DNA of 64,000 nt from Morella rubra (lineage: Eukaryota > Streptophyta > Magnoliopsida > Fagales > Myricaceae). The DNA is taken from NCBI GenBank assembly GCA_003952965.2, contig CM025852.1, positions 14,188,127 through 14,252,126 on the forward strand. The letters run 5' to 3'. The position numbers and the translations under genes were made by a program. Below the pieces are notes generated by a model that did no database searches, was not told where the DNA came from, and saw only the letters and a program-made list of their open reading frames with translations. Of the stretch, positions 22,162 through 33,154 are shown in pieces; the first letter of the stretch is position 1; the number at the start of each line of letters is the position of its first letter.

Positions 22162-22499
22162 GTATCGATCAACATATATGCACCTGTAAAATTTTATCTC
22201 ACTCGTGGCCAATGACCATTAATAAGGAATGTACGTAGTTCTTATTCCATTTTGCTTCTTCAACAAAAGGACAAAATCTAGATATACGTATAAGCTGTAA
22301 TAATTGCCACACAAATAAGAATTATACGCCTCAAGATTATCTATATATATATATGGCCGCTAACTTGGCTTCTTTCTATCAAACTTATAAACACTAGCAA
22401 TGCTCGGAGTTTACTGAAAGAAACGCTCCAATTCTGCCCTAGACTTTTCCTTTGTGCTTAAAGATCATATATGCACAGACACAGCTAATTATTTTCGAC
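20932..22499 (+). promoter_or_regulatory. Upstream region of the CYP72A gene, duplicated copy A
   Basis: No coding sequence is seen here. Visible elements are a TATA box TATAAA at 22386-22391 (109 bases before the ATG), a (TA)n microsatellite near 22123-22160, and a direct repeat AATAAGGGTTACTTATTA at 21751-21768 and 21801-21818. AT-rich filler lies between. Apart from TA-tract length the stretch matches 54220-55788 upstream of the intact gene, so both promoters should respond to the same signals. Confidence 0.6.
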
Positions 22500-23524
22500 A
22501 TGGAAGCTGTATCAATTCCCACGATTGTACTTTCCTTTCTTTCCATTGTGGTACTAACATCGGCATGGAGAGCGGTGAGATGGGTGTGGCTGAAGCCGAA
22601 GAAGCTGGAGAGGCTTCTGAGCGAGCAAGGCCTCAGCGGCAACTCTTACAGGCTTCTGTTCGGGGACTTGGATGAGAGCTCGAGGATGATAAAGCAAGCC
22701 AAGTCTAAACCCATGAACTTCACCCATGAGATTGCACCGCGCGTCTTGCCCTTTGTCTACCAAACTGTGAAGAATTACGGTACGTACGACGTACTTCTAT
22801 TTAGTAATTCATCATTATTCAAGTTAGTTAATTTCTGTCTCAAATCAAAGATCGGGCCATATTTTTTCTGAGGTTCAACGACTCTCACCACATTTGAACC
22901 TCTCACAAACCTTGCTTTCTTGGAAAAAAATTTACAAAATCATGCTCTGGCCCGCCCCAAAGAATTTTACAAAGCATCCTCTTTGATTTGGCCTCTAATG
23001 AAAATCCTTCCTCCCCTTAATTGGTCTCTCTAAAAAAATTTCAACTTTCTATTTTGACCCCTTACATATAAACATCACACTTTTTCCTTTACTTTTTTAA
23101 AAAAATTACTTTGTCTCAGGAAAAAATGAATTCATTTACACCCTTTAGTTGAAGAATTCTATTGTAAGAATGATTTTTTAATGAATGTTTTAATATTGAA
23201 ATTTAAATAAATCTGCATTTAAGAACTTGATTTTTTCTTGAAGCTTAATGATCAATAGATTTAAAAAAATATATTAAAACAATAATAAATATATTTTGCA
23301 CAACTCATCATATATATGATTTTTCCGTTGACCATAAATGCCAGCGTTATCCAAGTGAGTCTTTTTTTTATCTTTTCTCTTTCTTATTAAAAATATGCAT
23401 GTGCAATTATCCCTAATTGGATAGGCAAGTTTAATAATATTCTCTTTTTTAAAAAAAGTATTCTAATATTAATTAAATGGAAATATATATTAAAATAATA
23501 ATTCGGCCTAGTAAAGATTAATGT
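22500..23524 (+). pseudogene. Truncated CYP72A cytochrome P450: exon 1 and part of intron 1 only (copy A)
   Basis: Exon 1 (22500-22779) encodes the N-terminal membrane anchor and proline-rich hinge region ([20 protein letters not shown]...) and is identical in protein to exon 1 of the intact gene at 55789. The splice donor GTACGT follows. Intron 1 breaks at 23524, where a copia fragment begins. Exons 2-5, with the I-helix, ExxR, PERF and heme-binding cysteine, are absent, so no P450 can be made. Retention of intron 1 would give about 124 residues ending in TGA near 22871. The stub shares promoter and exon with the functional copy and so could be transcribed and give rise to chimeric or regulatory RNA; that is inference. 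Confidence 0.93.
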
Positions 23525-26505
23525 AAATTTAATGGATGGTCCATTTAATTCATGGTGTGTGGATTCTGGTTCTACATCTCACATCTGCAATATGTTGCAG
23601 GGGTTCAAGGAGACTAGAAGACTCCATGAAGGGAGCTGATCCTTAAGATGGGGGGTGCAACTGCTGCAGCACTGCCATCGGAGTTTTTAGTTTAGAATTA
23701 TCTAATAATAGAATTTTGATTCTAGAAGACTGTCTTTATGTTCCAGAAGTTCGTAGAAATTTGATTTCTGTTTCAAAACTTGGTTTATCTTGGATATTCA
23801 TTTCTTTTCAATTCCAAGCTTGTTATTAAGTTTCAAAATAAATTTGTTGCTTCTGGAATTATTTATGATGGTCTTTATCTTTTGAATGTTGATAATTCTT
23901 TGAATAATATTGAGAATGATGATTCCAGTGTGTTATCCCTTAAGAGGAAAATGGATGTTAATCCAACTTACTTGTGGCATCTAAGACTTGGTCATGCCAA
24001 TATTGATAGGATCAATAGATTGGTAAGGGATGGGCCATTGCAATTTCTGAAAATTGAGCCCTATCCAATCTGTGAGCCCTGCTTACAAGGAAAGATGACC
24101 AAAAGTCCTTTTACAAGAAAGGGAATTAAAGCCACAAAAGTATTAGATTAATACATACTGATGTTTGTGGTCCCTTCAACCACATGGCAAGAGGAGGTTT
24201 CTCTTATTTCATTACTTTCATTGATGATTGTTCCAGGTATGGTTATCTATACCTGATGAAGCATAAATCGGAATCCTTTGAAAAGTTCAAGGAATTCCAC
24301 AATGAAGTTGAGAAACAGATTGGAAAGTCCATTAAAATGATTCGCTCCGATAGGGGAGGCGAATACCTCTTGGATGATTTTAAAGTCTATCTTAAAGATC
24401 ATGGAATCATATCTCAACTCACACCACCAGGCACACCACAGCACAATGGTGTTGCGGAGAGAAGGAATAGAACCCTATTGGATATGGTTCGTTCCATGAT
24501 GAGCATATATGAGTTGCCATATCATTTTGGGGACATGCTTTGGAGACCGTTGTTTACTTGTTAAACAGGATCCCTACAAAATCAGTTCCTAATACCCCAT
24601 ATGAGTTATGGACTGGCAAGAAGCCAAGCCTAAATCATATTAAGATATGGGGTTGTCCAGCTCATGTTAAAAGGTTTAATGTGGATAAGCTGGGATCAAG
24701 GACTGATAGGTGCCTATTTGTAGGCTATCCCAAAATGACTACTGGTTTCTACTTCTATAATCCAAATGAAAACAAAGTGTTTGTTAGCAGGAATGCTACT
24801 TTTCTTGAAGAGGATTATAGTTTGAATGAAACTGAGAGTAGAGTTGCTCTTGATGAGCAAAGAGATAATACAGTGACTGAGCAGAATGAGAACAATGAGG
24901 ATCAAGTGATTATTCCCACTGATCAAACTGAACCTGTTGAGACACAGGAGCCTCGTCGTAGTAAAAGGATTATAAGACCTCCAGTAAAATTCAGTTTGTT
25001 AAATGAGATTTATCAAATGGATTTGAGGGACTGGAGATTGATCATTGTGATTATACAGAGGCTGTGAAAGACAAAGATGCTAAGCATTGGCATGTGGCCA
25101 TGGAATCAGAGATGGACTCCATGTATTCCAACAAGGTATGGACCTTGGTAGACAAACCAGAAGGCATTAAGCCTATAGGTTGCAAATGGGTCTACAAAAG
25201 GAAACTTGGACCAACAGGAAAGGTAGAGACCTTTAAAGCTAGGCTGGTAGCGAAAGGGTATACTCAAAAGGCTGGTATTGATTATGAGGAAACCTTTTCA
25301 CCAGTAGCTATGCTAAAGTCCATAAGGATTCTATTAGCAATTGCAGCATACTATGATTATGAGATATGACAGATGGATGTGAAAACCGCATTCTTGAATG
25401 GGCACATCCATGAAGAAATTTATATGGACCAGCTAGAAGGTTTCATATCTCGGGAAAATGAATCAAAAGTGTGCAAATTGGAGAAATATATTTATGGCCT
25501 AAAACAAGCATCATGTTGTTGGAACATCCGTTTTGATGAGTCAATCAAAATGTTTGGTTTCTCACAAAACATGGATGAACCTTGTGTCTACAAGAAGTTA
25601 GTGGGAGTGCTATCACCTTTTTGGTTCTTTATGTAGATGACATACTACTCATTGGGAATGATGTAGGGGCTTTGTCATCTGTGAAAATGTGGTTGTCTAA
25701 CCAATTTTCAATGAAAGACCTTGGGAAAGCATCCTACATACTCGGATCAAAGTGTTTAGAGACCGAAAGAAGAGATTATTGGGTCTCTCACAGGTCAATT
25801 ATATTGACAGGATATTGGCTAGATTTAGCATGGTAAATTCCAAGAAAGGGTTTCTACCTTTTAGACATGGAATTCATCTCTCTAAGCAAATGTGTCCAAA
25901 AAACCTGAAGAAAGAGAGAAGATGAGTAACTGCCATTATGCTTCGGCTGTAGGGAGTCTCATGTATGCTATGCTTTGTACTAGACTGATATCAGTCACGC
26001 AGTTAGCGTTGTGAGTAGATACCAATCCAATCCAGGTCCAGAACATTGGTCAGCAGTGAAACATATCCTCAGGTATTTGAGAAATACAAAACACTATTTC
26101 TTAGTGTATGGTAGTGAGGATCTGACTGTCCAGGGATATACAGATTTGGATTTTCAATCAGACATTGATGATAGAAGATCAACATCCGGATTTGTGTTCC
26201 TTCTTGGCAAATGAGCATTTAGTTTGAGAGGTTTCAAGCAAAGTACTACTGCTGATTCTACAACTGAGATAAATATGTTGCTGCAAGTGAAGCTGCAAAG
26301 GAAGCTGTGTGGATTTGCAAGTTCATTCAAGAACTTGAAGTTGTTCCTTCGATTGAGACACTTATTCCCTTATATTGCGATAACAATGGTGCAATTGCAC
26401 AGGCAGTGGAACCAAGGTCTTATCAAAAGACGAAGCGCATAGAACGTTGTTTTCACCTATTACGTGATATCACATCCAGAGGTAATATCACAATGGTAAA
26501 CGTGT
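23525..26505 (+). mobile_element. LTR-less Ty1-copia fragment (protease to RNase H), pseudogene
   Basis: The fragment begins inside the protease region (WCVDSGSTSHICN). It continues through the pre-integrase zinc motif (LWHLRLGH...CEPCLQGK), integrase core (FIDDCSRYGY, RSDRGGEY, PQHNGVAERRN) and reverse transcriptase (GCKWVYKRK, MDVKTAFLNG, LYVDDILLIGND). The RNase H part (CDNNGAIAQA) stops short of the usual LTKPL end near 26505. Frameshifts near 24150, 24545, 25060 and 25610 and stop codons at 25367 and 26211 kill it. No LTR, primer site or polypurine tract is present on either side. It is from a different copia lineage than the Sirevirus. Its abrupt left edge coincides with the duplication junction. 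Confidence 0.9.
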
Positions 26506-28960
26506 ACTTTTTTTTTTATTTCCTAATTTTTTGTTTTTAAAATAATTAAAACTAATGGTTGGTGGACTCTGCACCAGTCATTCAATCACAGAACAAGCAG
26601 ACGAGGAGACTGATTTTTCCACATTCTCGATATTTTTTCCCACATTGCTTTTACAAAAAGAGCGGTTATTCCAAAGAGCATAGCAAAACCAGACACGTTG
26701 CATTAGAACACGATTCTAGGAAATCTTTTTCTGTTTCTTTCTTTTTTTTTTTTTTTTTTTTTTTTTTTCTCTCTCTCTCTTCCTTTTAGATGGTAAAAGG
26801 ATATAGCATTGGACTCTGTCGGGTCGAGTGAATTTTGCTGGTTGTGGTGGACTCTACACCGTGTGGCAAAATAAGAGCAATCAAAGCAACTAAGCAAGTG
26901 GGAAAACAAAATGTTTTTTCTTTTTTCTGTAAACTTTTTTTTTTAATGTTTCCATTAATTTGTGAGTTGCTTAACAAAGATCCTTTTAGGCGTGTATCGA
27001 CGTTAATCAGACAACCGCAAACAACTTAAACAAGATTTGAAAAATTTCACCCTTTCAGTAATTAAGTTGCTCTAGTGAGAAATAAGATTTTGTAGAAAAT
27101 GTAAATCTAGGGCTAATTTCTGCATAACATGATGACAAGCACCTGTTGAGCTATACGTTACCCCCAGAGTTTAATGATTTTGGAGAAAATGTTGAGACTA
27201 TCTATAGAGAATCAGAAAGGAATTTCTGTTCTACTGTATTAATCTTATATGGCTTGTTCTCTTGAATTCATAGGTTTGTATATCTGTATATAAAGATAGA
27301 TAAACACTAAATCATTATTATTAACAGGATAAATATATAGATTTACTACTCATTTCAAAAGTTTAAATTTTGGTGAAGTAAAAATTAAGTCTCTAATTAT
27401 TGATTCTAATATTTTGTGAATCTATCACTTATTTTAAAAATTTAAATTGATATAAAAAATAAATTTTATTATTTAAATTATATTTTGTATCAACGAGAGA
27501 GCTGCTGCTATAGCCACACATCACATGGCCTACAACCTAAAGAAAGAAATTAGAAAAGAGGAAAAGTGAATCAAACAAGAAAGAGAGACAGAGAAATAAA
27601 GTTGGACACTGCGTCTGCTTTGCGAAGAAAACCAAGAATTATTGAGCAACCCGACGCGACCTTTCGCCATCAAGTTCAATCAATAATTTTGAGGGCTATT
27701 ATAATATGGTGCCACTGTTGGAGAGATATAAAAGGTGCACATGATGAAGTCCATTCCATGGCCGTCCACCTAAAAAAAGAAAACCTTAGAAAATGTAAAT
27801 GTAAATCAAACAAGAGAGGTTATTCCAAACAGCAGAGCAAAATCAGATTCCAAGATATGTGTTAATAGGTTACAGTGTAAGTGGAAGCCAACTCATTGTT
27901 TAATTTAACAAAAGCATCTTCTCGCTTTAGAACACGACTCGAGAAAATCTTTCTGTTTTTTTTTTTCCCCGATTCAATTTCGACATCACGAGGGTTGCCG
28001 TTGCAAGCTCTGCACGGACATTCAGTGTGTTCCTTGAATTTCGATTCGGGACAAGAATTTGGTGAATCCAATTTCTTCAAGCTCATATTTCTTTACTCTC
28101 TTTTTGGAAACATCTTTCCGGTGATTGATGATGATCATAACATGCAAATATTACTCTATAGAGATTAAAACGGTTTACAAAATGAAAACATTGCTACGTA
28201 TCTAAACAGATTTTGGGTGGTGGAATAGCTTTCGTAGGCGTCTGCTCTAGTCCTCACCAGTCATGGAATCAGAGAAAAAAGCAGAGGAGGAGACTGTTGC
28301 TCCATCATCAATCTGGAAGGTGATTTATAGCCTTCATTACTAAGCAAATGCGATTGTGTTCTGCAGTCAAACATGGTCCTATTATATTATCAGAGAAAGA
28401 AAAGTGTATCTTGTTGGATTGGTTGAATAGGAATGTCACACGATGATAAAGTCTGCTTCGTGGCCGCCCACCTTAAGAAGGAAAAGAAAGATTTGAACAA
28501 AAGAAAAAATAATTCAATCAAACAAAGGAACAAAGTAGATGGGCCGTTGACTCCTGTTCTTTTGGTTTTTGGGATGCTGTTGATGTCCCTCCTCAGTTTG
28601 TTGCGTTTGGATGTTTTTTTCGTAATGCATTTGGTTGCTTTTTCCAGAAAAAAAAATAAATGAACAAAGTAGACTTTGCTTTACAGAGCGACGAAAACAG
28701 CAGAGCAAACCAGATTCGAAGATGTGTATCGTCATATGGTGCTATTTTTCGTCTAATTGCAATTTCTGGGCTCAAGTGGAGCGTATAATCGCGAGGGAAA
28801 AGTGAAGCGTGCACATGAGAGGGAAGCCAGCATGTGCCCCCACAAAGGGCCCACGTTCTCGATCAGAGCGCTTTGGAATTCTTGTACAATGCTCAAATTT
28901 CACAGCAGAAACCAATTGCTTCTTCTTGTGTCTGCTTGGCTATCTTTGCGTCTTTCCTGA
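26506..28960. repeat. Patchwork of a degenerate non-coding repeat
   Basis: Several blocks recur in decayed form. One contains CATGATGAAGTC(C/T)...TGGCCGTCCACCT(A)AA...AATCAAACAA and occurs at about 27510-27600, 27735-27815 and 28432-28525. Another, with GTTATTCCAAA(C/G)AGCA(G/T)AGCAAAA, occurs at 26665-26695, 27817-27845 and (partly) 28693-28712. A third with CACCAGTCAT(G)...CAGA(C/G)GAGGAGACTG occurs at 26572-26612 and 28258-28295. Long T tracts (about 26742-26769 and 27956-27967) sit near block ends. No coding potential is convincing. The origin is unknown. Confidence 0.55.
28540..28661 (+). mobile_element. Candidate short retroposed insertion with poly(A)-like end
   Basis: A 122-bp segment is bounded by the perfect 12-bp direct repeat GAACAAAGTAGA (28528-28539 and 28662-28673). 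It ends in AGAAAAAAAAATAAAT just before the second repeat. A poly(A)-like tail abutting a 10-15-bp target duplication is the signature of LINE-mobilised RNA. No A/B box or known SINE body is recognised, so it may be a SINE fragment or a retroposed transcript piece. Confidence 0.5.
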
Positions 28961-31230
28961 CTATTCCTTAATGAGAAGCCTTAATGAGAAGAAAAGAAGG
29001 GCAGTCAGAGTTTCATAAAAAATGGGCGCTGTGAATGGTCCAATTTACCATTTGCATTTGTTTTCAAATGATGCTTTTTCTGCCTATAATTACTCAACAT
29101 GTAAGAAATTATGATTATTCTCTGTTTATTGACTGACGGACGAAAAGGTAGAAAAGAAAGGGAAAAAGGCAGTTGGTTCGAACAGTCTTAAAGGGGACCA
29201 ATTCTAACAACGTTGACCTTCGATAAGTGACGAATGGAATAGAAACAATCTGAAGGGTGATACGGCCCAGGAGAACAATAAACCCAAAGCCCAGCAAAGC
29301 CCTTGGCCCAGACAATGAAAAGGAGGTATAAGTAAAGAAAAATAAAGAAAAAAAAGATACGCACAACTCTCTCATTGATAACAGAAACTAAAAAAAAAAA
29401 ATATTAGACAAAGATGATTGACAATGGCATCGGAGAAATCTCCCTACAAGGAGGACTCTGAGTTCTAGTAGGTTTATTTTGTTTGCGGGAGGAAGGAAGA
29501 AGAATTTGGACCTTTTAACCCATCCCAAGTACTGGACTTCAAGTCTAGCTCCCTCGGACTTTCGGCCCAGTGGATGTTGTGATAAGTCGGTTAAAAATGA
29601 CATCATCACCGAGATTAATGACTCAACGAAGAAGGAGCGAGATACATCCATTCGTCTCTCTTCTAATAAATCAAAAAGAATTACTGAATGAATACGAGTT
29701 GTGGCGAATGCTGGAGGCAACTCTAATGCATGTTCATGCTAATAGAAGTGCGGATCCAATACCAAGACGACTTCTTTCTCAGGAAGTGCATATATAAATG
29801 AATTCTTGAAACAGCCAACAGGCAATTGCACTACCTTAGGAACTGCACTAGCAAGTTCTTCCTTCATACGGTAAACTAGGTGAATTTAACGAAATCATGC
29901 CGGCTGTACCTTCATTTAGGATCGTCGTCACTCTCATTCCAATGATCCAAAGCTATCGGGTGGCCATACCTGATGAATGGAAAAGAAACACAAAAAGATT
30001 TACAAATCGTCAACTATAATTAAAGAAACAATAAATCAGTATAAACAAGAATATGACGAAAAAAAAAGATTACTATTGTTTTAAATGTTTGGTATTCTGC
30101 AGGTTTCTATAGTGGCAAGTAAGATTGGATTCAAGAAGGAAATAAGATGTCGCCATCGAGGACAAAATTTGTTATCCTCCATAATTCAGAAGATGAAAAG
30201 GATGGACGGGAAGTACGTGAGCATAAGGCAATGGAGAAGCGACTGATGTGCGTGTTGATGGGATCATGGGCTTTTTTGTTTTATTTCTTTGTTGTGGCTA
30301 TATTGCTATTTATAGTCGTGGTTGGGAACGCGTCTATCTTTCACCCCTAGCATTAAGTATGTGTTGTATTCGCCTTTCATTGTAAGTATTGGTTGTACCC
30401 ACACACATACTTGGGGTTGTAGGTCTTGATTGTATCCACATCCCTCTCAGGTTGTTGTAAATCTTTCTTTGTTGGAAGTTTGGTAGTATTGACACGGGTT
30501 CTTAATTTTTTGCAATGTGTCCATGTTTGTTTAATTTGGTGGCGTCTTTGTTAAATAATCTTCTAAATATCAATTGTCTCCAAGTGTTTTATGAATTAAA
30601 GTTTAGGCCTTTTTCAATGAGCTTATACCCAAAAGGTAATACAAGACGTTGCTTATACATGAAAGATCATGCAATTCCCTTTTCAAGCATTTCGACAAAA
30701 ATTAATCATAAAAAATAACCTACTCAATTGTGTACCCAATGTACTCAATTTGATAACATTTTCAAATATATCAAAATTATAACTCCATGTACCTAATTGT
30801 CAATTACACAACCTGCTTGAGACTCCAACATAAACATTAAAACTCCAAGCAAAGACATATGTACAAATCCATGTACCAGCTCACTTAAACATTATAACTC
30901 CAAGCAAAGACATATGTATAGCTCCATGTATCCAAATTACATCTCCATATATCAAAAAATGGAGTATCCCACAGAATTAGCTCTCGCCACCAGCTCATGC
31001 ACAAAAATGAGCCAAACAAACTTCTATTTTGATTTACATCTACAAACAAACAAAGAATGTCTGTCACTGGGTAGATTTTGTTTCATCTCTAGATTTCTTT
31101 CCAGTACTGGTCGTTATCCCTACTAGTGGCTATGTTCCAGCAACCTGCTCAGCGTTGCCATGCACATAACAACATTTATCTCACCTCATTTAAATCATAT
31201 CCTAAAAAACAAAAAATGTAAACTTATTCA
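28961..31230. other. Intergenic stretch without recognisable genes
   Basis: I see no gene here. A short tandem duplication lies at about 30838-30945 (two units around AACTCCAAGCAAAGACATAT). Region 29250-29720 has features loosely like a decayed LTR but no defined ends. The 67-codon frame at 30147-30350 has a hydrophobic stretch but no other support. Confidence 0.5.
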
Positions 31231-31239
31231 TCAAAATGG

Positions 31240-32643
31240 TCTTGAACAATTACCTCGCTATTTTGACCCTTAACCTTCAGGGGCCTAGGCCTAGGCGCAT
31301 TTCTCTGAGATGAATTTTCCTACATTTGATTTACAATTGAAGTGTATTATTATTTTCAAGATGTTAGACACCTATAAAGATAACATAACACAAATTGCAA
31401 AGTATTTTGTTGAAGCTTAACTGTTGCCTCATGCAACGCATCCCCTTATCAATTGGTTGTTTAACATTGAAGGCATCCTGAGATGCTCCAAAGGTTCCAG
31501 TCCCATCCTAGAAAAAAATTAAAAAAGAAATCAAAACGAAAGTTGCATAATATTACTTGGAACTCTAATCCAAAACAATATATTAACTCTGAACTATACC
31601 TTATTCACATCTCTCGGCTTGTACTTCTTCTTTTTAAGATGCTTAGGCGTCTCTCCTACTCCAGATGTCCAGCCTCATCCTACAAAAATAAGGTATAATT
31701 ATAATATGGTTAGCACACAAGAGAAGATTAATTTGATATAATTCTCAATTTTAAAAAATATACCTTCGTTGCTTTCTTTTTAGGGGACTTTTTTTGGATA
31801 TATTTGTCGATCCCTCTAAGAGGTAGCTTTCATTTTCTAGTATTATGGCCCATAGCCCCACATGTACCACACCAAATTATACAACCCTTATGTGCGACCC
31901 TCCTAACGGGCGGTGGAGGCTCATCCGTAGCTCTCGTCCTTGCCCTCCTAGGCCTTCCCGGCCTTGCCTTAATCTTTGGAGGTAGAATCAAGTTAGCTAT
32001 CACTTTTGGCCATTCTTTCGGACCAGGGATAGGGCTTATTGAAGCTGCATATGTCCTTTTGTATGTGTCCATGCAGAAGTAGTCATTGACCAATGACTCA
32101 GGCTCCTACCTCGTATAGTACATGGTCGAAACCGCATGAGGACAAGAATGCCATTAATCTACCATCTGCCACACGTACAACTTTTATCGCATATGTTCAC
32201 CACCCTCCATGACTTCGTGTGGTGGTCTACCTCAAATTCCACCTGTCACCCCATCGACAAATATAGTGTCTGCCATCACTTTTTGATCACTTAAGTTTTG
32301 TCTGAATGTGGAGGCATATGTCAAAGAATGTATCTTTTTATACCCTCATGATCGATGTGTTTTTCTTTTAAGTTGCATTTTTTTTATGTCATTTAGACAC
32401 TGTGGCATGGTGCTCTACGTCCCGATACATGATGCTAATGTCATACACGTGGCGGCTTCTCATTGGGCGTGCCATGTTCCTTCATTACCTGACTGGACAT
32501 GTAAGTAGCGGAAGTTGATGGAAGGATGAAATCGACAAACAAAAATAACTAGGGACTGATTTGAGCAAATTTGAAACTCGGGGACCATTTTTTAAAAGGT
32601 TGAAAAACTCAGGGACTAATTTGGTGATTTGGTGATTAACCCT
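31240..32643 (-). pseudogene. MULE (Mutator-like) transposase C-terminal remnant with one terminal inverted repeat
   Basis: Minus-strand frames read VEFEVDHHTKSWRVVNICDK then CTCGRW (32162-32179) and, after a frame change, PHAVSTMYYTR. Together this is a SWIM zinc finger (CxC...CPH) as in MuDR-type transposases. It continues as VNDYFCMDTYKRTYAASI, PKEWPKV, ARPGRPRRARTRATDE and the zinc knuckle CGTCGAMGHNTRK (near 31830). Further short exons such as VGETPKHLKKKKYKPRDVNK lie at about 31620-31670. The DDE core is absent or unreadable. At 32500-32643 the minus strand begins GGTTAATCACCAAATCACC and continues with TTAGTCCCTGAGTTTTT, a familiar MULE terminal-repeat sequence. A matching left terminus was not found. 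Confidence 0.75.
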
Positions 32644-32694
32644 AGAAATGATATTGCTAGAATTTTTACAAGGCATGATGTTGGAAACATTCAA

Positions 32695-33151
32695 TTTAGA
32701 CCCAATTACAACATCTAGAGTGGGATGAATAGGTATTTTTCCCTCTAATTAAAAATACTATGACAATTCTAGAACACGTTCTAAAATAGTCAGGTCTAGA
32801 TTTAAACAATGACAAAATAATTAAGGAAAAAGTAAATCAAATTCTAATCACGCATTGGAAACGATTTTATTCACGAAGTTGAAAACTTTTGAAGCACTTT
32901 CGAAATAAAAACCACAAAAGGTTATCAGTGCCACCTAAAATCCACAAAGAAGAGAAACCTTGCAAACGATGATTAAAACACTGCAAACCCTTTTGTTGAT
33001 TGACAATCTCGATGTAATGATCTGAATAACCCTACTCGGACCCACACCATGCAAAAACAACCTCAGACCTTTGAGCCTCTTCTTATGGATGCTTCACGAA
33101 TGGTCTCGTTCTTCAACAACGGAACTACTCTAGCAGTCTGAAAGCTTCAAC
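32695..33151. repeat. Old LTR-like host repeat, left part, interrupted by CACTA-1 copy B
   Basis: The stretch has an LTR-border-like motif (CTAGAGTGGGATGAATAGG, compare CTAGAGG...GTGAATAGG in the Sirevirus LTR) followed by AT-rich sequence. It ends at the AAG target duplication of CACTA-1 (33152-33154). The continuation lies beyond the transposon at 35940. No coding sequence is visible. Confidence 0.5.
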
Positions 33152-33154
33152 AAG

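Larger units (their letters stand above)
1..23524. repeat. 33-kb tandem segmental duplication, copy A (left end outside window)
   Basis: Copy A matches copy B (33478-56813) base for base over long stretches. The coordinate offset is 33477 at the extreme left, 33410-33411 from about 1.3 to 20.2 kb, and 33289 from about 21 to 23.5 kb. The steps come from indels in two divergent patches. Identity ends sharply after 23524, where copy A enters a copia fragment and copy B continues P450 intron 1. The copies share every nested insertion with its target duplication, so the duplication is younger than all of them. A false duplication of two haplotypes in the assembly is the main alternative. Confidence 0.95.

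Noticed and set aside
29388-29720. 110-codon minus-strand frame and possible LTR
   Set aside because: No LTR ends, primer site or protein family could be recognised; the resemblance is only compositional.
30147-30350. 67-codon frame with a hydrophobic C-terminal stretch
   Set aside because: No family resemblance, no nearby promoter or splice evidence, and in decayed intergenic DNA; not enough to call a gene.
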